From: an uncultured Lentisphaerota bacterium
GTDB taxonomy: Bacteria; Verrucomicrobiota; Kiritimatiellia; CAIQIC01
Reading direction: 5' to 3'
Length of the DNA stretch: 64,000 nucleotides
Assembly (NCBI GenBank): GCA_903896925.1
Contig: CAITZM010000181.1
Span: 1 to 64,000 of the forward strand
Part shown: positions 57,961-64,000 of the stretch, piece after piece
Numbering within the stretch: position 1 is the stretch's first letter
Layout of the letters: the number at the start of each line of letters is the position of its first letter
Notes under the pieces: generated by a model
Databases searched by the model: none
The model's input: only the letters and a program-made list of their open reading frames with translations
Told to the model about the DNA's origin: nothing
Program-made: the position numbers and the translations under genes

Positions 57961-59196
57961 TTATTTCTGTTTGATGTCGTAACAGAGCAACGTGCCCTGA
58001 TCGCGGACAAAAAGTTTGCCGTTGCTGATGACGAGGTGCGGCCAGCTCTTCTTCTGGCTGCGGTCGGGCTGGTTGAACCGGCCGCTTTCCTTCCAGCCGG
58101 CGGGTGTGGCCTCGATCAGCACGAGCGCGCCGGGACCGTTCTCGTCGCGCAGATAGAAATGCCCGTCGGCGAAGCTGAGCGTGCCCTTGCCGAGCTTCTT
58201 CTCGCACCAGACGACCCGGCCGGACTTGAAATCCATGCAGGTCCAGCCGCCCTTGTCGCTGTACCCGTAGAGGTGCCCGGCCAGCAGGATGACGCCGCCG
58301 TGGTGGTTGACCATGTCGGTGTTGGCGTAGAGCTGCGCCGCGCTGAACTTGCCGTCCGCCGCCGTGATCTTGAACGAGTTGCATCCGATGCCGTAGCCGG
58401 ACGCGACAAACACCTGGTTGTCCTTGTAGATGGGCGTCGGCACCACCGCGACCTTCCCGGCGCGCGGCGCCAGCCACAGCACCTTGCCGGTTTCGATGGC
58501 GAGGCCGGCGACGTGCGCATCGGTCAGCACAATGACCTGGTGTACGCCGGCGATATCCACCGCGATCAGCGAAGCATAGGTGGCCTTGTCCGTCAGCTCC
58601 TGGCTGCGCCACAGCGTCGTGCCGGTCTGCTTGTCCAGCGCCAGCACGGTGCCGTCCGCGCCGCCCGGCGTGCACAGCAGCTTCCCGCCATCCACCAACG
58701 GCGATTCCGCGTTGCCCCAGCCCGACATCATCTTGCCGCCGAAGTCGCTGTTGAGATTCTTGCGCCAGACTTCCTTGCCGTCGGCCGCCCCCAAGCAGAC
58801 GAGGTCGCCATACTGGCCGAGAGCGTAGACGAGCGAGCCATCCACGGTCGGCGTGCCGCGCGGGCCCGGATGGCCGCCACCGCCGCCGGTCGCGCCGAGC
58901 TTGGCCTTCCACAGGAGCTTGCCCGTGTTGAGGTTGAGCGCCTCGACATAGGCCGAGTCGCCGAGGTCGCCGATGGTGAAAATTTTGCCGTCGGCCACCG
59001 ACACGCTGGAGAAGCCGCCGCCGAGATCCGTCGCCTTCCACGCCAGCGCCGGCCCCTCGGCGGGCCACGCCTTGAGCAGGCCGGTCTCCGCGGAAAGGTT
59101 GTCGCGTTGCGGGCCATGCCATTGCGGCCAGTCCGTCCCCGCGGCCAGCGCGCCCATCGCGCTCAACGCCATGCCCAGCATCAGCTTAGTCTGCAT
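57961..59196 (-). CDS. secreted PQQ-like beta-propeller protein (2)
   Basis: A 411-residue protein from the ATG at 59196 with GGGAG seven bases upstream. Signal peptide MQTKLMLGMALSAMGALAAG, then DWPQWHGPQRDNLSAETGLL and blades VEALNLNTGKLLWKAKLG, VCLGAADGKEVWRKNL, LALDKQTGTTLWRSQEL. Clearly paralogous to the next gene and in one operon with it. No catalytic domain identified. Confidence 0.85.
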   Translation of the reverse strand: MQTKLMLGMALSAMGALAAGTDWPQWHGPQRDNLSAETGLLKAWPAEGPALAWKATDLGGGFSSVSVADGKIFTIGDLGDSAYVEALNLNTGKLLWKAKLGATGGGGGHPGPRGTPTVDGSLVYALGQYGDLVCLGAADGKEVWRKNLNSDFGGKMMSGWGNAESPLVDGGKLLCTPGGADGTVLALDKQTGTTLWRSQELTDKATYASLIAVDIAGVHQVIVLTDAHVAGLAIETGKVLWLAPRAGKVAVVPTPIYKDNQVFVASGYGIGCNSFKITAADGKFSAAQLYANTDMVNHHGGVILLAGHLYGYSDKGGWTCMDFKSGRVVWCEKKLGKGTLSFADGHFYLRDENGPGALVLIEATPAGWKESGRFNQPDRSQKKSWPHLVISNGKLFVRDQGTLLCYDIKQK

Positions 59197-59321
59197 GTTG
59201 TGTCTCCCGTCGAAAAGTGGCGGCATTTTCTGTTCTTTTCGCGGCAAGTCAATTTGTTTCCGCGGCTGGAAAACGGCGCAGGGCTTGGTATGGTAAGCTC
59301 CGTTTGGCGAAGGAAACCCCT

Positions 59322-60785
59322 ATGGCAACAGAACGTTTGGCGATCATCATCCTCGGCGCGTCGGGTGATCTGGCGCAGAAAAAGCTGCTGCCGGCGCTCT
59401 TCTCGCTCTTCGCACAGAAGCTGCTGCCGGCGGATTTCCGCATCTTCGGCTTCGCGCGCACGCCGCTGACCGATGCCGAGTTCCGCGCCCGCACCGCCGA
59501 GAATCTCACCTGCCGCTACACGCCCGACGCGCACGAATGCGCCGCGTTTCTCGAGCAGTTCCTCGCCCGCTGCCACTATTGCAGCGGCGAGTACGGCGCT
59601 ACCGACGCCTACCTGGACCTGGCCGCGGCGCTACAGGCCGAGCTGGGCCAGCTCACGTTCAACCGCCTCTTCTACCTCGCCATCCCGCCCTCGGTCTTCC
59701 TGCCCGCCGCCCGTGCGCTGGGCAACTCCGGGCTCACCACCTGCGACAACCGGCACGGCTGGACGCGCATCGTCATCGAGAAACCCTTCGGCCGCGACCG
59801 CGCCACCTCCGACGAGCTCGCCACCGCGCTCGGCCAGGTCTTCAGCGACGACCAGACCTACCGCATCGACCACTACCTCGGCAAGGAGATCATCCAGAAC
59901 CTGCTCGTCCTGCGCTTCGCCAACCACATCTTCGAGCCGCTGTGGAACCGCCACTTCATCCGCGACGTGCGGATCACGTGGAAAGAGGATATCGGCATCG
60001 CCGGGCGCGCCGGCTACTTCGACGACTTCGGCATCATCCGCGACGTGATGCAGAACCACCTCCTCCAGATGCTCGCGCTCACCGCGATGGAGCCGCCCCT
60101 CCACCTGGATGCCGGCCACATCCGCGACGAAAAAGTCCGCGTGCTCAAGGGGATCAGGCCGCTGGCCCTCGAGGATCTGGTGACGGGCCAATATGCCGCC
60201 GCCGAGCACGGCATCGGCGGCCGGCCGGCCTACCGGGCGGAGCACGGCGTCCCGGCGGACTCGCGCACCGAGACCTACGGCGCGGCCGTCCTCAAGATCG
60301 AAAACGACCGCTGGCGCGGCGTGCCGTTCTTCGTCGAGTGCGGCAAGGCGCTGGACACCAAGCTCGCCGAAATCCGCCTGCGCTTCCACGACAACGCCGT
60401 GAAGATTTTCGGCGCCAAGGCGCCGCATCTGCCGCCCAACGAGCTGGTCATCCGCGTCCAGCCCGACGAGGCGATCTTCCTGCGCATCAACACCAAGGTC
60501 CCCGGTCTGGAGACCAAATTCGCGCCGACGGAGCTCAACCTGCGCTACCGCGCCGCCTTCACCGGCGTCATCCCGGAAGCCTACGAATCGCTGCTGCTCG
60601 ACGTGGTCAAGGGGGACAAGTCGCTGTTCATCCGCGCTGACGAGCTTGCCGCCTCGTGGGACGTGCTCGACGGCGCGCTGCACGAACTGGCCGCCACGCA
60701 GCGTGCGCCGGAGCCCTATGCCTACGGCAGCGCCGGCCCGCAGGGCCGCGCCAAGCTGCTCGCCCGCCACGGCCTCGCGCTCTGA
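59322..60785 (+). CDS. zwf: glucose-6-phosphate 1-dehydrogenase
   Basis: A 487-residue protein, normal length, with GAAGGAAA before the ATG at 59322. The Rossmann start LAIIILGASGDLAQKKLLPA, EKPFGRD (153-159), the substrate motif RIDHYLGKE (181-189) and DVMQNHLLQMLALTAMEPP are all diagnostic. It oxidises glucose 6-phosphate with NADP+ to 6-phosphogluconolactone, the first step of the oxidative pentose phosphate pathway. It stands alone, divergent from the propeller genes. Confidence 0.95.
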   Translation: MATERLAIIILGASGDLAQKKLLPALFSLFAQKLLPADFRIFGFARTPLTDAEFRARTAENLTCRYTPDAHECAAFLEQFLARCHYCSGEYGATDAYLDLAAALQAELGQLTFNRLFYLAIPPSVFLPAARALGNSGLTTCDNRHGWTRIVIEKPFGRDRATSDELATALGQVFSDDQTYRIDHYLGKEIIQNLLVLRFANHIFEPLWNRHFIRDVRITWKEDIGIAGRAGYFDDFGIIRDVMQNHLLQMLALTAMEPPLHLDAGHIRDEKVRVLKGIRPLALEDLVTGQYAAAEHGIGGRPAYRAEHGVPADSRTETYGAAVLKIENDRWRGVPFFVECGKALDTKLAEIRLRFHDNAVKIFGAKAPHLPPNELVIRVQPDEAIFLRINTKVPGLETKFAPTELNLRYRAAFTGVIPEAYESLLLDVVKGDKSLFIRADELAASWDVLDGALHELAATQRAPEPYAYGSAGPQGRAKLLARHGLAL

Positions 60786-61606
60786 CCCGGCGGCGCGTCA
60801 CGCCGCCCGCCTGAAGAGGGAACAAAAGGGCGGTAGGACGGGCGCGCCGCGCCCGCCGCCATTAACTCAGCCACAAACCAGCCTGCCTGAAACGCAGCCC
60901 GAATGGTTTGAGGCGAGGCCCCTGCGGTGAGCATGCCGGCCCTGAGCTTGTCGAAGGGTCGAACCGGCCGGCCGAGCCGCCAGATCAACCATCCGCAGCA
61001 AAGCTCATGTTTTGTGGGCGGGGCATCTTGCCCCGCGAAACCAACCGAACACGAGCACAAGGACGGCAGGATCGGAAAAGGAACCCGGAGCTCACCGAGC
61101 ACATGGAAGAACAAATCTTTTTAATCCGTGTGCTCGGTATACTCGTGGTGGACTTCATTGCACAGCGACCCATCGGCGGCGTGACACGCCGCCCTCCAGT
61201 CGGCCGACCAGCCTTAGCCCGAGGAGTAGCCGCGAGAGAACGCAAAGCCGCACAAAGAATCCTTGTGATCTTTGCGGTCTTGGGTGACGTAATTTCTCTC
61301 GCAGAGATTCACAAAATCATGGGGACAAAATCATGCAGAGCACTCTCGCGGCAGTATGATTTTGTAACACATGATTTCGTGGTCTTCTTCCCGCCTTGGA
61401 GGTATTGGAAGAATTGAACCGCCAAGGCACCAAGCTCGCCAAGAAGTAGAACAAAAGGGTGCAGCGGTTGGAATCCTTCCGCTCCTGCTTCTTCTTTGGT
61501 TTGATCTTCTCCGAATTTGGCGTCCTTGGCGTCTTGGCGGTAAAGCTCTGCTTTTGTGAGAAGGTGAGAACACCGCCTCTCCCGGCCGGCCGGGTTGGTC
61601 AGCCGA
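60786..61606. repeat. cluster of five different inverted repeats
   Basis: About 820 bases with no supported gene. From left: GGCGGCG/CGCCGCC (60789-60807), GCGGGGC-ATCTT-GCCCCGC (61018-61036), ACCGAGCAC/GTGCTCGGT (61094-61102 with 61130-61138), CGCAAAG/CTTTGCG (61241-61276) and a long imperfect pair built of CCAAGGCACCAAG and CTTGGCGTCCTTGGCG (61417-61444 with 61517-61541). The last two look like the widespread CTTTGCG and CTTGGCG dispersed elements of environmental bacteria. Confidence 0.75.
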
Positions 61607-63964
61607 TCACGGTGTCTTCCACGCCAGCGCGGGCCGGCCGTTGAGCCGCAGGGTCAGGGTGGCGGCGTCGAACGCCGGCTGTTGTTGCTGGCAGGTTTTG
61701 ACAAAAGCCTCGAAGCTGCCGCTGGTGTTGGCGTCGGAACACCGGCAGAGCCATGCAACACGGCGCCCTGCGGCGCGCAGTTCGCGGCCGGTGAGCACGG
61801 CGTTGTGCGGCGTCAGTTTGCCGCTGCACCAGAGCGCGACATAGCCCGCGCCCTTCGCACCGAACGCCCAATGCCCCTGCACCTCCTGACGGTCGAATGT
61901 ATCGGCGGGCCAGTAGGCGTGGGTGAACGGGAGCGGGTGCGTTTCCGGGATGTCGAAGGTTTCCAGCAGCTGGCCGGCGCTTTGCTGCAGGCGCGGCAGG
62001 CTGCCGTTGCCGTACCAGTAGCCGGGCCGCGACTCGCACAGATCGAAGCTCGCGCCAGGGTGGTTGACGAACACGTGGCAGTCGCGGCCGAGCGTGGCGT
62101 GCCAGAGATGCTGCTGATAGCCCGGCGCACCCGGCTGCAGTCCGCGCGCTTTGCGCTCCTTGCCGGCGGCGGCCACGGGCGCCGCGGGGATCTGCAGCGA
62201 CGAAAGCAGGTAGCCCGCGGTCTTGTGGAGAGCCAGCTCGACGTCCTCATGCCGGTAATTTTTCGTCACCGGCTGCCGCATGAGCTGGTCCAACCCTTGG
62301 GGCGGTCGATAGGTTTTCGAGGCGGCGAGATAGACGATCCAGTTGTTGTAAGCCGGCGCGGCGGCGGGCGTGGCGTAGGCCAGCAGCGCCTGCGTGCCGG
62401 AGTCCTGCGGATAGAGCACGTTGCGGTAGACGCGCCCCTGCGGGCCGACCGTCACGCCGTCGAACGCCTGCAGGGCGAGCTCGCGGAAGACACGGTCCAC
62501 CTGCGCGGCGGCGCGCCGCGCAAGGGCGGGTTCGCCGGAAAAGTCCACCACGTTCAGCAGCGCGGCGGCGGTCAGCGGAATGTAGGTGCTGCTCAAAAAT
62601 TCGCGGAACCCGTTTTGCTCCACATGATCGAGCCACGCCTCGCAGCGCTTGCGGCCCAGCGCGGCCTGCTCGCGGCCGGTGCGCTTGCTGTTGGTGAACA
62701 GGGCGTCGGGCCAGAGCTGGCCGGCCAGCCACTGGTTGCCATGGAACAGCAGGCTGTGGTTTTCGCTGTCGAAGCACATCGCATCGGCGCCCGGCTCGTC
62801 CATCCAGTAGCGGAAGCCCAGCGCCACGCGCTTGATCTGTACGGCCTCCTCCGGCGTGGTCAGGCCCATGAGCTGCAGCCGCAGCAGGGTGGCGAGAAAG
62901 AAGTCGGAGCAATCCCGGCGCGCCTCGATACCGCGCAGGGTCGAGGCCAGAACATCCGCGTCTTTCGGCGAAGCCTGTTTCAGCAGACGCCGCGCCAGGA
63001 GCTGCATCACATCGCCGCCGCCTTTGCCGGATTCGGCGAGATGTTCGATGATTTTCCTGCGCTGCTCCTCCACCGTGCCGGTCAGCGCCCCGGTCGCTGG
63101 TTTGTTGGCGGGAATTTCCAGCTGCCGTTCCAGCTTCTGCCCGGCGACGGCCACCGTCACCTGCAATTGAAACGCTGCGGCGGGCTTCACCTCGCAACGC
63201 GTTTGTCCCGCGGGCCACTTCAGTGTTTTGCCATCGCTGCCCCTGACCGTGACCGCCGGGGGCGCGGGCTGCGCCGCCAACAGCGCGTTGCGCCCTGCGG
63301 TGGTCACCCCCTGCAGCCAGCGCTCGGCCCCGACGAAGTCCGCCGTCACCTGCGCCGGTCCCGGCAACGTGATGACCGCACCGGCGCTCCCCGCGAGCAG
63401 TTGCAGGCCGAACATCAGGTGCGTATCGCGCGCGCCCAGGCCCTGCAGGCGCACGCACAGCCGGTTGACGCCGGCCTGGAGTGGCAGCTGGCAGTCGCGG
63501 CCTTCGAGACGGCGTGTGTCGAAGCGGCCGACGAACGCGTCGTTGACCCAGAAGTCGGCGATGCCGCTCGCCCAGAATTTCGCGGGCACCGTGCCGGCGC
63601 GCGGCATGCGCAGTTCGGTGCAGGCGAGGAAATCCAGTTTTGTAAGCTGGTGGTAGAACCCGCTGCAGTCCACAAAGAAGTTTTCTCCAGGCGCATAGCA
63701 GCGCCACGGCATCCCGTTCGTCGCCAGCTGGCCGGTACCCGCCGCCCACGGCGGTGTGGCCAACGTGGGCTCGGTGACACGGCGGCGGATATCCACGCCG
63801 CGTCCGCCCGGCCCCGCATAGGGCGTGCGCTGCGGGCCCGCCACAAGCCAGTGCCGCACGTAGCCTTCGGTGTTGCAGGCCAAGGCTTTCCCCGGCTCAG
63901 CAGGGTCCACCGCCCCCGTATTCAGCGTCAGCAGCAGCGCGGTCAGCAACAGAGCAGATTTCAT
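61607..63964 (-). CDS. large secreted protein, unknown function
   Basis: A 785-residue protein from the ATG at 63964 with a signal peptide (MKSALLLTALLLTLNTGAV). An N-terminal beta domain (HWLVAGPQRTPYAGPGGRGV, then FWASGIADFWVNDAFVGRFD and LPLQAGVNRLCVRLQG) resembles the galactose-binding-like domains found on glycoside hydrolases. The middle (about 300-600) is helical (WLAGQLWPDALFTNSKRTGR, YRNVLYPQDSGTQALLAYAT), perhaps an alpha/alpha barrel, and a beta-rich end follows. Composition and neighbours suggest polysaccharide or glycan handling, but no family or catalytic residues can be named. Confidence 0.65.
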   Translation of the reverse strand: MKSALLLTALLLTLNTGAVDPAEPGKALACNTEGYVRHWLVAGPQRTPYAGPGGRGVDIRRRVTEPTLATPPWAAGTGQLATNGMPWRCYAPGENFFVDCSGFYHQLTKLDFLACTELRMPRAGTVPAKFWASGIADFWVNDAFVGRFDTRRLEGRDCQLPLQAGVNRLCVRLQGLGARDTHLMFGLQLLAGSAGAVITLPGPAQVTADFVGAERWLQGVTTAGRNALLAAQPAPPAVTVRGSDGKTLKWPAGQTRCEVKPAAAFQLQVTVAVAGQKLERQLEIPANKPATGALTGTVEEQRRKIIEHLAESGKGGGDVMQLLARRLLKQASPKDADVLASTLRGIEARRDCSDFFLATLLRLQLMGLTTPEEAVQIKRVALGFRYWMDEPGADAMCFDSENHSLLFHGNQWLAGQLWPDALFTNSKRTGREQAALGRKRCEAWLDHVEQNGFREFLSSTYIPLTAAALLNVVDFSGEPALARRAAAQVDRVFRELALQAFDGVTVGPQGRVYRNVLYPQDSGTQALLAYATPAAAPAYNNWIVYLAASKTYRPPQGLDQLMRQPVTKNYRHEDVELALHKTAGYLLSSLQIPAAPVAAAGKERKARGLQPGAPGYQQHLWHATLGRDCHVFVNHPGASFDLCESRPGYWYGNGSLPRLQQSAGQLLETFDIPETHPLPFTHAYWPADTFDRQEVQGHWAFGAKGAGYVALWCSGKLTPHNAVLTGRELRAAGRRVAWLCRCSDANTSGSFEAFVKTCQQQQPAFDAATLTLRLNGRPALAWKTP

Positions 63965-64000
63965 GGTGCGTTTTCTTTTCGGTTGGATAGGCAGGCCCGG

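Noticed and set aside
1..64000. CRISPR array
   Set aside because: No regularly spaced direct repeats of 24-40 bases with unique spacers were seen, and no Cas proteins.

Overview
The window looks like chromosomal DNA of a Gram-negative bacterium of the Planctomycetota-Verrucomicrobiota-Lentisphaerota-Kiritimatiellota group. This is an inference from gene content: prepilin-like proteins with FTLIELLVVI leaders ending in H-X-DG-type tails, PQQ-propeller proteins, many secreted glycoside-hydrolase-like proteins, GYF_2/RDD/PrsW proteins and abundant intergenic GC palindromes. I see no rRNA and no CRISPR.

Region 1 (1-19.6 kb) holds a tightly packed nine-gene minus-strand transcription unit (19063 down to 5304). 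It encodes an FHA-GYF-zinc-GTPase-like protein, a protein with a GAP1-N2-like N-terminus, two large single-pass membrane proteins, a GYF-PrsW protease, a GYF-GYF-RDD membrane protein, a MotA/TolQ/ExbB-type channel protein and two TolR/MotB-like coiled-coil partners. A convergent plus-strand membrane protein and zinc-ribbon proteins (one with a DUF945-like domain) lie beside it, and a secreted DnaJ-type CxxC protein is further left. I read this as one membrane-associated GTPase signalling system and as the best candidate for an undescribed system. A patch of clearly lower GC in the middle of the unit suggests module exchange.

Region 2 (20-29 kb) is GC-rich host DNA: an ArsB/NhaD-type permease, a GH28 remnant, a frameshifted GH67-like gene, a GH106-like gene, then EpmA-like ligase and EF-P next to a tRNA-Ala(CGC).

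Region 3 (about 29.2-51.6 kb) is a genomic island integrated at the 3' end of that tRNA. It has a tyrosine integrase beside the tRNA, an excisionase-like HTH protein, a DUF5131 protein, a DNA methyltransferase, small regulators, a Toprim/SF3-type primase-helicase, three tandem Sel1-repeat lipoproteins, a serine recombinase, a ClpX-like unfoldase, a histone-H1-like protein and many small membrane proteins. A duplicated tRNA 3' end plus the decayed tail of a second integrase mark its right end.

Region 4 (51.9-64 kb) is again GC-rich host DNA: a GH123/DUF4091-like secreted protein, two prepilin-like proteins with a lipoprotein between them, two PQQ-propeller proteins, glucose-6-phosphate dehydrogenase, a stack of inverted repeats and a large secreted protein of unknown function.

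Assignments rest on reading the translated sequence only; no database search was possible.
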